From Manduca sexta (lineage: Eukaryota > Arthropoda > Insecta > Lepidoptera > Sphingidae): 64,000 nucleotides of DNA. The DNA is taken from the NCBI RefSeq assembly GCF_014839805.1, contig NC_051121.1, forward strand, positions 2,711,116 to 2,775,115. The letters run 5' to 3'. Positions 33,498-45,787 of the stretch are shown piece after piece; the first letter of the stretch is position 1, and every line of letters begins with the position of its first letter. Under the pieces are notes generated by a model. That model saw only the letters and a list, made by a program, of their open reading frames with translations. It made no database searches and had not been told where the DNA came from. The position numbers and the translations under genes were made by a program.

Positions 33498-34026
33498 TAA
33501 AATAACCAGACACATTTCCAGCACAGTAATCCATGAATTTGCTTAAAAGCATCACCGCTTTAGCATAACTTCTGAAGGAATTATTAATACATTCGCATAT
33601 ATTTGAACCGAAGATCACAACTAACAGCTCGGTAATCCGTCCCATTGTTTATTCAAACGAGAAATTCCTACATCGAAATACACAAGGTCAATAAATAAGC
33701 CTTTATCGAGACGCTTCTGCGAAAAGGATTTCATACCAAGAGATCCCCTTTCAATACCTGTAGTTGTTTATCAAGTTTTTGATATCAGTTTACAAAGAAT
33801 ATTATTCCTGAGAACTGAGGAATAACCAGAATCACATTCAAATCCAAACCCCTATATTGGTAGGTGGAGATACAACTACGGCGCATTAGTGCATTTAACT
33901 ACTGTTTGACTGTATAAATACACATTGCGGTAGTAACTACCCTGGGAAACTGCGGCGAACAAAAATACCTACTACATAGTGATAAATCCATTATTAGTAC
34001 AAATGTCAATATATTTAGTATGATAT

Positions 34027-35946
34027 TAAAAAATAATTTTAACAAAAAATTAAACCGCCTTCAAAAACCACTCAAAACCAAAAAATAATTTCACATACAA
34101 GTATATATTGGATACCAATTTTGGAGTCGGTGCCTAATTAAAATTGCTAGTTAGCTATATTTGTTGCATAGTCCATCTATGAGCTAAATTTCTTTCAAAT
34201 CAAAGAGTAGGTTTGCGTGAACTACAACATACACAGTGAAAGGTGTAATACCAAGCACATGTATGGTGTTTCATCTTTTTATTTCCTCTTTTTTCGAGGC
34301 AGGGGGTGTAATACACCCACATTTGACCAGCTATATGTAACAGGGGAAGAATTTAGGTAGTGTACAATTCACAAATTTAAATATTTCCTTAATAGCTTCC
34401 ATTTGCTGTGCTGCGGCGATGTGTTTATCTCCGGTGACGATCTGACTTGCTGACTTTGTACGCTGGCAACACATTGTTTTCGTATATTCGTTAATGTATT
34501 TATCTAGCTTAACCAGCAATTTTAATTAGGCACCGACTCCAAAATTGGTATCCAATATATACTTGTATGTGAAATTATTTTTTGGTTTTGAGTGGTTTTG
34601 AAGGCGGTTTAATTTTTTGTTAAAATTATTTTTATTTTTTGCTTTTTCGTGTTAGTAAAAAATAGACCGTCTCAATGGCATAATTGTGTTTCGCTCACGA
34701 TACGACTATCGCGCTGAGGAGTTACACCTCTGAGTACCACTGAAAAGGGGAAAAGTTGTGATGCTATATATATGTATGTAAGAAGTAGATTCAAGTAAAC
34801 CTAACGCAAAAACACAACTGATATTATTTGGCTCACAGTACAACTATCGCGCTGTGGTGTTACACTTCTGCCTACCCCTGAAAAGGGGAAAAGGTGTGAT
34901 GCTATATATATGTATGTATATAAGAAGTAGAGTCAACTAAACCCAACGCAAAAACACAACTAATGTGTTTCGCTCGCAGTACGACTATCGCGCTGAAATG
35001 TTACACCTTTGCCTACCCCTGAAAAGGGGAAAAGGTGTGATGCTATATATATGTATGTAAGAAGTAGATTCAAGCAAACCTAACGCAAAAACACAACTGA
35101 TATATTTGGCTCACAGTACAACTATCGAACTGTGGTGTAACACCTCTGCCTTCCCCTGAAAAGGGTAAAAGGTGTGATGCTACATATAAGTATGTATGTA
35201 AAAAGTGGAGTCAACTAAACCCAACGCAAGAACACAACTAATGTGTTTCGCACGCAGCACGACTATCGCGATGAAATTATACGCCTCTGCCTACCCCTGA
35301 CACGGGGAAAAGGTGTGATGCTATATATATTTATGTAAGAAGTAGATTCGAGGAAACCTAACGCAAAAACACAACTGATATATTTGGCTCACAGTACAAC
35401 TAGCGCGCTGTGGTGTAACAGCTCTGCCTACCCCTGAAAAGGGGAAAAGGTGTGATGCTATATACATATATGTATGTATGTAAGAAGTAGAGTCAATAAA
35501 ACCCAATCCAAAAACACAACTGATATGTTTCACACACAGTACGACTATCGCGATGAAATGTTACGCCTCTGCCTACCCCTGACACGGGGAAAAGATGTTA
35601 CGCTATATGTATAAGTATGTGAGAAGTACAGTCAACCAAACTCAATGCAAAAACATAACTAAATACGTCACAGGAAAGCTAAATTCGCGATTTCGTTTTC
35701 TTGGACGACATAAATATTCTAGTTTTTTAATTTTAAAACCAAACTACCGAAGCGATCTTGAAAAAAAATTTATGGGACCAATCTGGAGAGAAATTCTTTC
35801 GAATAAAAAAAGAATTTTCCAAATCGGTTCAGAAATGAGCGAGTTCTGAGGTAACAAACATAGAAAAAAAAAAAAAAAAAATAAAAAAAAAAAATTCACG
35901 TCGAATTAATAACCTCCTCCTTTTTTTTGAAGTCGGTTAAAAATAG
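34027..35946 (+). mobile_element. Composite inverted-arm element with seven-unit array, copy 2
   Basis: Same module order as 8070-9266: inverted arms of about 130 bp (34027-34156 and 34504-34636) with a homologous spacer, then the tandem array, then the 3' module ending CCTCC, T-run, GAAGTCGGTTAA. The size difference from copy 1 (about 1.9 versus 1.2 kb) is almost entirely due to array length. An A-rich run at 35862-35893 interrupts the 3' module. No coding capacity. Confidence 0.85.
34688..35660 (+). repeat. Seven-unit alternating tandem array
   Basis: Units of about 137-145 bp start near 34688, 34825, 34965, 35103, 35243, 35381 and 35526. Two types alternate. Odd units read CGACTATCGCG and mostly continue TGAAAT, with AGTAGATTC..AAACCTAAC in their right part. 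Even units read CAACTATCG..CTGTGGTGT with GGAGTCAA or AGAGTCAA then AAACCCAA. Each has the CTCTGCCTACCCCTG..GGGGAAAAGGTGTGATG core seen at the 3' end of the tRNA-derived SINE. The true repeat is thus a two-unit block of about 277 bp. Confidence 0.9.
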
Positions 35947-38900
35947 GCCTGTTCGAAAGCAGCGCGGCGCGAGGAGCGAGTCGCACGAATAGGTTTGACA
36001 CAACTCGCGTCTAACAATTATACGAAAGTTAAAACTGAATGAAGCACTTTAATCTGAAACTTCTCTAACGTATTCTGTATTATTTTAACGTTTGAATGTA
36101 CAGTAAATATAACTGTAATGTGTTTGTGTTAAGGTCGACATCGGATTGTGCGGCGTGTTGGTTAACAAGCGAACTTGAAGCCGCGCCGATTGCCCTCGAC
36201 TGCAGACTGCCATCCAGTCGGTGCGGGAGCTGTGCAACGAATTTTTTTTTCTCTCCCTCTTTGCAATTCAGCCGTGAAGGCCGGTTTGTCTTTTTATCTC
36301 GTTCTCGTTTGTTTTAGTGTTTATGGAAGTTCGTAGACGCCGCCGCGACCGTGAGACTATATTTGGAAGTGTAAAAATAAATTTTAACGATGTAAGAAAT
36401 GTTAAGTATGAAGATATAAATAAATATAGTCTTCTTCACGTTTTCTTGAATGATAACACAAGTATGCGGTTGTTTCGTGCGAGGCGAAAAATATTACTTT
36501 TATTTAACTCCTATAGTAAACTGTGGCGCTATTTGCTCTAGTGGCAGTATAGTATACCTATAACTGTGGACCAGTAGGTCCTGTGGTCAATTCAAGGATC
36601 CGCTAACACTGCACGAGTTTACCTAAAACTATTTCTTAGAAACTTGTTCTCCCAAAAAGAGTCAACTAGAGACAGGCGGTAGAAGAAAAACCCAGTCCGA
36701 TATCTTTCTGTATCATATTCGAAAATAATGTTGCATTAAACTCGCATTGTAGTAGAACAAATATAAAAATTATGATAGAGAGGAGTCTAACAGGTTGGTA
36801 CACATTTATAAACCATGTTAATACCACAAATAAAGAAACAATAAAACACGACCACCATTCAAACCAGTCTTCCCAAACCTCACTGAAACCAGCTTTCTCC
36901 CCCTACTCTCCCCTAACTATGATAACACCGCGGTGAAACCGTGTTTACTCGCTTAAAAATCTCCCGTTCTATCTGAGTTGAATCAGCAATCGGATCGGGT
37001 ATTCACAGTTACATTTCCCAATGGCTATTTAATACGTTTCGTGTGTTTAATTCGTGAAAAGAGGATTTTATTTCCAGCGTTAGATGTGAATCAATTCAAT
37101 GGTTTGCCACAAAATAGAGCATGTGAGAAATCTATAAAACCTACGGTTCTAGTGGGTTTACAGACCGACAGTATGGGTCAATTTCCATTCAAAAGTAAAT
37201 ATTGCTTAGAAATTTTGTAATCACTTTTCCAAAATAAAAGAATATTGATTTGCCAAATAGCGCCTGCATTTGTAACTCTACCCACCCTTCGTGAAGTGAC
37301 AGGAGTGAAGGTTTGCTAAGCACAAACGAAATTTTCGATATTATGCAATCACCCGGACCGAAATCTTACGTCATAGTGAAGCGCGCTTTGTTTTGTTAAA
37401 AACCCTTTTAACCTACATCTCGGCGCACCGCATGTAATAGCTTCGGGAGAGAGTTTCGCTGCGAGCTTATTCCATGAGTTACAGGTGCGCGGAACAAGAA
37501 AGTTGGTTTAGTGGGGGAATATCGACTGTTTCCGCGTATTGACTGCCGGTACCGACATTAAAACTAGGGTTTTTCTATCGTCTCTTTGGCATGGTGGCGT
37601 ATTTGCGCTGTAAATATTAAGATTCTGGGAATGATTTCCCGGTCAGGAAATAATAAAGTGAGATTTTCTAATAAAAATAAATAAATTTTAAGTTGCCCAG
37701 GTTTAAAATTTTAAAACGGTACAGCGATAGATTTGACCCTATCACGTAGTTTGAAATGCGAATGACTAGTTGCACTTCTGTCTAACACTTTTGGGATAAA
37801 AGATATTTCTGTTACTCATATTTTTTTAATATTAATTTTTATATCGGTAAATAAACAGACAAGTAATAGAGTGTGATGATAAGTCATCGTAATTATGAAC
37901 CAACACCACGCCAGAATGAATTTGGGTGCGTCACAAACTTTTACGTCTCGGACATGCCATAGGGAGAATTATATCTCTTTATATTTCTCTAAAAATACTT
38001 TTTTAATAAATAATTACGGATATTTACACATTGCAATACAACCACTATCTAATCATCGATAATCGCGCAGTCTACCATCGGGTTTAAGCTGTGAACTTTT
38101 GAAACAGTAAACACGCCAAAGTTGGTGAGCGCGAGCCGGTCCGCCCGCGCCGCGCCGCGAATCGCGACCGTTTCAAAAGAGCGCTCTGAATAATACATGG
38201 CCCGGTTTAAATTTTCAATATCTGTGATGACTTCGCCGAAACGTTTCGCTTTTTGCTTCTTCGGTCTATTAAGTGGCGATTTATCAATTTACTGTTCATG
38301 TTTTGTTGAATATATTTCCGTATTATTTTCTATGCCAATTATTATACAAGATAGTTCAAAAGATTTTGCAACATAAAATAAAATCCACATCGGGCATTCA
38401 GAAATTAGAAATCTCATTTTTTTTTAAGTTTACAAAGTCACATACATTTACCCAAAAACCATTGATTCCAAGCCATTAATTTCTCGACAACATTTCACTC
38501 AGTCCGATAAATGAAGGGCACAAAAACCAAATTGTTTAGTTTAAATGTCGGTCAAACCAGCCAAAGCCGAAGTTAAACACGCCGTCGCGCGAAATTGCAT
38601 TAAAATATATTATCATGTTATGAAACCGACAAATGGCGGTATTTTTGGCAGATCTCCAGAACAATTTCAGGCCACTCTGTGGATTATTGTTACGTACAAT
38701 GTTACTAGTTGTAGTTCTTTGTTCGCGAATTCAATTACCAAAGTGGGAGTAAAAAACGCGCTGTTTGTATAAATTTAATGGCTCAATTTTATGTACTAAA
38801 GTCACAGTGAACCTTTCTCATCAACATGGGCCGAACAATATGACCAGAAAAGCGGTTAAACAGAAAGCTAATGTGAAATTTAGATTATAGTAACAGCTAA

Positions 38901-41900
38901 TCGCATGTAGATTCAGTGAAACTAAATAACAGTCATTTTCCTATTAAAATCGATTCTTCCAGCGTCGTGGATGTTACAAACGTCTCGTCGGCGAACACCT
39001 GCCATCAATGAAGGTGCCTGACCGCCTCTTTATTTCATCGCATAAATTATTCCTAATTTAAAAATAACATAACGATTTTCCTTATAAAATGATGTCGGCT
39101 AGGGCGCAGACCGCGAAAGTAATCAATGCAATATCGGTATGCTAATCGATCCTAGCTTTATGTAGATTTTATTCAAATTTATTTACTAAACTCCGGCGCG
39201 AAGAAATGTAATTTCGCAAACTGCAGTCATTACGGTGATTTGTGACGATCACTTTAATAGAAATTCCCAGTATTTTTTTCACGAGGGTACAGCCTACAGG
39301 GGACCATGGAAATGAAAAACTCGCATGTTAAAGCCTTTTATCTCGCACGGCAGAGATTAATGTTTATTAAAACCATTATTTTTCATGAAAAATAATATGA
39401 GCTTTTAAAGTTTTATCGTAGATCATTTTTAATATAAAGCTTAATAAGTTTTCCACAGGTGTGGATTGAGTAGCTCCCAACTGATATGAAAATAATAATG
39501 AGTAAAATTGTAATATACTGCAACTTAGACTAATTACAATTTACTACTTAGGTCCACCACGCTAGCTTACGATGTAGGCTTAGACTTAGCATATCTGTAA
39601 AATTGCAAAAAAAACTTGGTATGTTTTAACGAAATATTTTTTCACTGTTAACGCGATCCGTAATTAAAAATGTATAAATAAACGGCTTAAAAAAAAAACA
39701 AATATGAAACCTCGATGGTAACAAGCAGTTGGCAGTTGGTTCTTCTCATCACAATTAAAAACATTGAAAAAGAAAGTTAAACACCTTGCTCCTCATTTAT
39801 CGAAATATAAATACACGGATCGCCCCAAAAACTTAATTATCAATTTCGGCGAACATCAAAGACGACGCGTCGATAGCACCGATCGGGCAATTAGACGCGC
39901 CCTCCCTTTCTTAATTACCGGCAGAATTATGTTTCAAACACAATTATATGTGTAACTAATTTTGCCAATAAAGGGGTGAGAAATGAAGTAAGAGGAGTAA
40001 AAGTTACTATCATCGAATATAAATTATGTTTTATGTAGGATAAATATTACAAACCTCGTGATGTACTTCTTACTTTTCTAATTTGCTTTGCTGCTTCATT
40101 ACGTTTATGTTTTCCTGGATTTCTGGTGGTAATTACCATTAATTTATTTAATTCACTAGTAACATAACTATGATAATGCTGTCGATTTTTGGAAGACCAG
40201 ACTGATAATAAAAAAATTCAGGATATAAAAATCAACATATATTTCTAAATGAGATAAAATTAATATTGCAACTCGACGGCATTTTCAACACTATTTTAAA
40301 GAAATACCATAACTGAATATTTAATTGTCTTTGTATATAACTAACATAATCCAAATGATCCCGATACACTGACAGATGTGTGATGTGAATTTAAATACAT
40401 GATACACCGTACACGTGATGTATGCAAGCGACGGGTATGCACGTCCACACTCCACGCCTCTGGCTCGGGGCGACGTCTCCGTACGTTGCACCGGATGACC
40501 CCGCCGACCTCACCAGGATCTAATATTCTCGTCGGAACTTATATTTAAGCACCTTACACGTTAATACGGATATTATATATTTAATATTGTTGCTTGATTA
40601 AACTGCTAAGCCGGGCAAGACGAGCAGTGTTGTACTTACAACGTGAGCTTACAATGTAATAACAATTTTTAATTTTCATTATTAAATCCCAATAATGGTT
40701 CTAGTGTAGTTTAAATTTATAAATTATGCAATTACTATTGTATGCAGTATAACTAATTTCATTTCGTTCTTTATTTAGATAGTATTTTAGTCAATGAAGT
40801 TAAATATAAAATCATTTGTAACACAATAATATAAGTCTACAAAACAAATACGATTACTCACCACAATCGCAAATTGCATAGTTAACATTCCTTCGATTAT
40901 CCATCGTAAAACACCATTGAACTTGCGTAATTCGATACGCTTGCTACAGACGGAACTAATGCCGTAAATAATACAAAACATTAAAGTATAACGCGCGTTT
41001 CTCGCTGAAAGTTGTTCGGAGGGCGCGCGCCGTTTGCGTCCTGTATAAAGCATTGGTTTTTACAGTGCGCGGAGCGGGACAACTTTGTGTAAAGCTTTAT
41101 TAATGTGCGACGACACGCGGCGGTGACGCGACAAACGAGCGACAACCTGTTTCGATGGAGCTTTATTGCTCGGAAGGGTTAGGGGAACAATTTCGATATT
41201 ATCTCTTAGTTCGGCAACTGTAACAAATGCTTGGTAAGATAATTAATAATAATTGCTAAATGTTTTCCATAGTTTAAATTCTTCTTTCAGCTAATTTGGT
41301 TACGGAGATGGTTTATTTAAATGTGAGGTTATACTAAAACTTCTGCTAATAACTGTTTTTTTTTTCATAAATTTCTAATTAAAACAATTTATCCCTATGT
41401 ATTACTAATATGTATATCATTACAAGCCATCCTACCATCCACACAAATATTGCATTTAACCCGCTATCGCTTGTTCTTTGCGCCGCCGTTATAAAACAAG
41501 TTTTTATTGTGCGGAATTAAAACTTTGCCGCGCTCTCGCCGGCCGCCGCCGCAGGTAAACTGTTGCCGCCGATGCTCGACGCGTGCGCCTACACACAACT
41601 TGCACTGGCAATGCTAACTAACAATAACTGTCTCTATTTAAGACCAGATGAGTTTTCGGGTTAAATTTTCGAGCAGAAACACAACTGATATAAACTGTTA
41701 ATATAGATGAGAATGGATTAATTAAAAAAGTGACATAATATGTCTATAAAATACTTGAGTCATCCACCTGTACATCTTTATATGTTCTAATTTTGACATT
41801 GATAAATGAAATTCCGGCAAAAGCGGACTTAAAAAAATGAACATAATATCTATTTATATTGTCTACGTAAACGCTACGTATCCACGTAGTGTTGTGTTAC

Positions 41901-42382
41901 AAAGGCCTACGCCGTAGCTCACGGCTACGACACGGAGCAGTTCACATTCGCACAAGTTCGGACGATGTGAGCTATTATCATTTTCACGAGACGCCGACAA
42001 GCTTAAATGCGTAGTTGTGACAAGAAACTTGTGTGAATAGAGGTTTTGTTAGGTAATAGAACACTTACGAAGATGTAAAAAGATTTTTATTAATGCTCCT
42101 ACTCTCTCGTGTTTCCTTCTAAATAGAAAAGAAAATACAAAAGAAATTTGAAACAGTACATAGCCTTAATAAAAACAACTAACAAAAACTCTTCTTTACA
42201 CATTTATATTCAAATTAAACGGTTCGAGGAAGTTGTTTGTCCAATAAAATTATCATGTCCCGGCAATTAAAAAGTATAACGTTACATTCTAGGAGGCGGT
42301 CTGGTCGACTTAACTACTAACAATATAATCGAGACTTACAGTATTTGTTTTCATTTTTATTCGAGAACACGACACTATTCAG
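35947..42382. other. Long unique non-coding stretch
   Basis: AT-rich overall; GC-richer islands near 36140-36340, 37420-37560, 38110-38200, 40430-40520 and 40980-41180. No TACCAGG site is present. It includes a perfect 22-bp palindrome at 39375-39396. Open frames at 36096-36541, 40787-41053 and elsewhere have no recognisable domain. No repeat family is identified. Confidence 0.45.
39375..39396. repeat. Perfect 22-bp palindrome
   Basis: ATTATTTTTCATG and its reverse complement meet without a loop. It is AT-rich and unique in the window as far as I can see. Confidence 0.8.
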
Positions 42383-42520
42383 CAGTGGCGAAGAAGGACA
42401 TTTTTCACAAGGGAACCCGACACAACATATTGATTCTACCTACATGCATAAATGCGATCTGCAATTCGTTCTAATGAAAATTAGATAAGTTACGAAAGGG
42501 AAGCCGACAGCAAGCAGCAA
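42383..42520 (+). mobile_element. hAT-type element fragment
   Basis: Starts CAGTGGCGAAGAAGGACA. It shares with 62853-63000 the ordered words GCATAAATGCG/GCATGAATGCG, TCTGCAA, TCGTTCT, ATTAGAT and AAGCCGACAG. No inverted CTTCGCCACTG is found nearby, so the 3' end is lost or unrecognisable and the right boundary is approximate. Confidence 0.65.
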
Positions 42521-42633
42521 GTAATTCAAAGCAATGAAGTTACATGCTACCCGTCTATATAAGTAATGAATATATAATTGTATTTTCATTAGGAAAATAG
42601 TCGTAAGTTCAGCTTCCATGTAAATTGGCGGTC

Positions 42634-42858
42634 CCTAAGAACAAAATCTCATCTGCAAAAGCTCTAGTTGCAGTCTGAAGGTTTTAAGTTAAGGGAAAAT
42701 ATAATTTTATAAATTACTCGCCTCGAAATTAAATTAATTTTTGATAACAATCAATAGTTTTGAAATTGGTAATTGATATATTTATAATTTCATTTAACTT
42801 ACAACCATCATACTGCAACTAAAGCATTTTGCAGATGCAATTTTGTTCTTGAGAATCT
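42634..42858. mobile_element. Fold-back MITE
   Basis: The left arm (42634-42679: CCCTAAGAACAAAATCTCAT, then CTGCAAAAGCTCTAGTTGCAG) is the reverse complement of the right arm (42813-42858) with a few mismatches. Arms of about 45 bp enclose about 133 bp of AT-rich sequence. No coding capacity. The superfamily and target duplication are not determined. Confidence 0.75.
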
Positions 42859-42901
42859 TCGTAATATTTGTATATTTGACTTGATTTCAAATATAGAGTA
42901 G

Positions 42902-43060
42902 CAGTGGCGAAGCGTCCATACAACCCCATTCCTACCAGTTTCTCTTTTAGGTTTATTTACATTCGTCTTCGTTTTTTTTCTGTTAAACTAGCCGCGACAT
43001 GTTAACTAAGGTCATTTTAATCATCGGGTTACCTTGAAAAAAAATAACCCTGCGCCACTG
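42902..43060 (+). mobile_element. Complete small hAT-type element
   Basis: Runs from CAGTGGCGAAG to GCGCCACTG, 159 bp. The flanks TAGAGTAG (42894-42901) and TAGGGTAG (43061-43068) are an 8-bp target duplication with one mismatch. The first 37 bp closely match the element at 21285. Non-autonomous. Confidence 0.85.
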
Positions 43061-44714
43061 TAGGGTAGATTTCAATTTTCCTTTCCAGATATACTTACGT
43101 TATATAACTATAACACTTATTCACCACGGTTAAATATTTAATTCCAATATTCGCAGTCATACGAACATAATTCGTAGCGCCGTAGCAAACGTAGAGGTGT
43201 AGCGGGATAAAGCCGTCGTAGCATCGACGGCGTCGCCGAACTACGCCCAACGAGCGGAAAATGCAATCTGGCGGGAATTAGGAACGCCGTGCATGTAGGA
43301 GACGTATGCATATGTTATAGAGATGCACGTCAGTGCCTAGATTACGCTTAATTTACTTACCTACACTTTTAGCGCGGTGAAACGAGCAATTATTGTAAGA
43401 GCTTGTCGTTAAAAGCCTTTTTCAGTGCTATTACTAAGTAATAGCATTAACGTGTTATACTTCAACCTACAACTAAAACAAATAATATTTTAAAAAGCAA
43501 AACCCTTTATTGTCTCGTAAAGTGCTTTATTTGTGTTATAATAAGTACTGTAGAAAGAGTTGATTTAGAGGTGTAATGCAACAAAATTTTGCTCCAACTC
43601 TTAGAAAAACACACCCGCAGTAAATATATCTACCACAAAGTCCGTGATGTGAACAGTGCAAACAACTCCAATTGTATGTGCGAATGGAATCCGTGCAAGT
43701 GAGCGAACGTTTGGTTTTAATTTTAAAATTACCCTCCTCTCGCGCAGCGTGCGGTTAACGTGACACGGGTGGCTTTGTGTTTCTGCACAAAAACTTCGCG
43801 CCTCTATCTCATTCACATGCAGCCGCTCCGATGGCGATGTTCTGATAACCGCTTTTGAGTACACATCGCTTGCACTGTTGTATTTCACAATGCTTACAAA
43901 TATTATTTTATTTATTTGAACGCTGTTTGGTTTGTTTTCCAGTACCATTCAGTTACAGCGATAACGTATATAGAAATAATTTGTACGTGACTCATTTGTT
44001 TATTAAATTCTGAATAGGTTATTTTTGTACTTTGTTAAAACATAGAATACACTATAAAACAATGACGCAAAACATATTTTCGGCACATTGTCCATCGACG
44101 CGTGTCAAATCGATCCCACCGCGCACGAGCCTCAATATTTCGTAATAATTGTACAGTAATTATGCGCCAACTCTGTATCGTTTTCACGGTGACTTCACAA
44201 AGAGCTGTTTGCTCGTTTAATTATTAACATTTTTAACACAACACCATTCACGTCAGCGGTGAATGACTTTCGCTCAGTCGTCGACGTCCGTGAGTGTCGA
44301 CGCTCCTTTTAGTTTAATTATCGCGTGCATGAAAACTTGTTATCTGTGCAGTGTTTGCATTTTACTTACAATTAATATAAAGAACGCTGTTCAATATGGC
44401 ATGAATATTTCGTTTAATAAAGATGCTTTACAGAAATATCTGTTAGTGAGTCTTTATACAGATTCATATATAATTATACCTCTATAGTACAAAAATATGT
44501 CAGTTATAGAGCGATTCTGAAGCTACATCAACGATTCACTAAACTTTCGCCATTTTCTTACAGTTTATGAGTTATATTAACGAAATTATACTGTGACTAA
44601 CAACGTGTTTAACAACTGCATATGTTTTATAGCAATTATCTTAATATTTAATTAAAATTTAAATGCATTACTTTCATAAATCACTTAAAAATTAATCTGT
44701 TGACGTACACACGG
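43061..44714. other. Unique non-coding stretch
   Basis: Includes an ATG-started 115-codon minus-strand frame (43601-43948) with no recognisable domain; it could be chance. GC-richer around 43170-43290 and 44090-44130. Nothing else is recognised. Confidence 0.4.
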
Positions 44715-44752
44715 GCAGGTCTACGTTCAGCAGTGGACGGCAATAGTCTGAT
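44715..44752 (+). mobile_element. RTE-clade LINE ORF2 C-terminal fragment
   Basis: GTCTACGTTCAGCAGTGGAC then GGCAATAGTCTGA reads VYVQQWTAIV and a stop, the same ORF2 end as at 1240-1300. The ATGATG tail is absent. About 38 bp remain recognisable. Confidence 0.65.
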
Positions 44753-45531
44753 TGAAGAATGGTTATAATCTGCGAGACTTTCATAACAGTATTTTATAAA
44801 CATCTGTAAACCCCAAAGCAAAAGAACCAAAAAAGAAATAACATCGCGCCAACCCCGCGTCCAAACGGTATACAAGCAGCTCTGAAAGATAAACAGATTT
44901 CAGAAATTTAAAAAAGGGTGGAAGAAGAGCCAAGTAGTAACTTTCATATTTACTGATTACACAAAAGTTACTTTAACGCTAACAAAATAAACTTCCAAAC
45001 TTTATAAAGGTTGTGTTAATGTGGACTTTATGATAATTTAAGAGAAAAGTTTACGGCGAATCTAAATAAATACGCTCAAAGTTGTCTTAAAAGCTCTTTA
45101 CTGAGTACGCAGATTGACTCTCGATTAAGCAGACGAAATGATTAAATAGGCATTTTTTTATAATAACAACATATTAGCTTTATAAAACGAGGTACGTAAA
45201 GATAAAGAAAGACATTGCGCAAGTATTGCACTGGCTTGCCGAACTTACTTCGGCACAATAATGAAACAATTATACTGAAGAAAACTCGTTGCGGCATTCA
45301 AACTAGCTATTGCAATCAATAATCCAAGATATTTTTTAACCTCAATTCCACCTTAATATTAAAGTTAAGATTACTGCAAAAATATGCACAAAAGTAACGT
45401 GAAATATACTTTAATATGTCAGGTATATTAAAATACATATCTGGGACGCCGACGGCTTCCTCCTGCATCTGAAGAAACCACCTATAGATATTAAAACTTG
45501 TTGCCAAAGCTACGTATAATATATATTAAAT
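44753..45531. other. Unique AT-rich spacer
   Basis: No gene or repeat is recognised. Confidence 0.4.
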
Positions 45532-45787
45532 ACTGTCTCGGTAGCGTAGTCGTATTGCGTGCGTGGTACAACACAGTTCTTATATCCCGGGTTCGAATCA
45601 CGTGTTGGCAAGTAATAATGGATTTATCTGCTCAGTCACAGCTCGGAGTTAAGAATTGACAACTAAAATGCTGAAAGGCTCACTCCTTATCATATCATGG
45701 GACACAAAACATAGGCAAAAAGTAGGTGCCTTGATCGAAACTTTACGTTCTCCTTCGGAGACAAAGACGTGATGTGCGTGTGTGTAA
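45532..45787 (+). mobile_element. tRNA-derived SINE, diverged full-length
   Basis: Head ACTGTCTCGGTAGCGTAGTC; box B GGGTTCGAATCACG. The body has TCTGCTCAGTCACAGCTCGG, TATCATATCATGGGACACAA and GTAGGTGCCTTGATCGAAAC, and it ends CTTCGGAGACAAAGACGTG with a GT-rich tail. It aligns over its length with 30402-30663 but with many substitutions, so it is an older insertion. The target duplication is no longer clear. Confidence 0.85.

Larger units (their letters stand above)
30674..34026. other. Unique non-coding stretch
   Basis: AT-rich, with GC-richer patches at 31430-31510, 31970-32080 and 33000-33070. Motif sites 15 to 17 lie here. An ATG-started 126-codon frame at 32353-32733 is the longest non-transposon frame on the plus strand but has no recognisable domain or compositional sign of coding, and length is compatible with chance. 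Confidence 0.45.

Noticed and set aside
43355..43362. Minus-strand TAG|GTAAGT
   Set aside because: The upstream sequence is purine-rich (AAAAGTG), so there is no pyrimidine tract.
43601..43948. 115-codon ATG-started minus-strand frame
   Set aside because: Although on the strand of the inferred host gene, it shows no known motif or coding-like composition. Transcript evidence would be needed.
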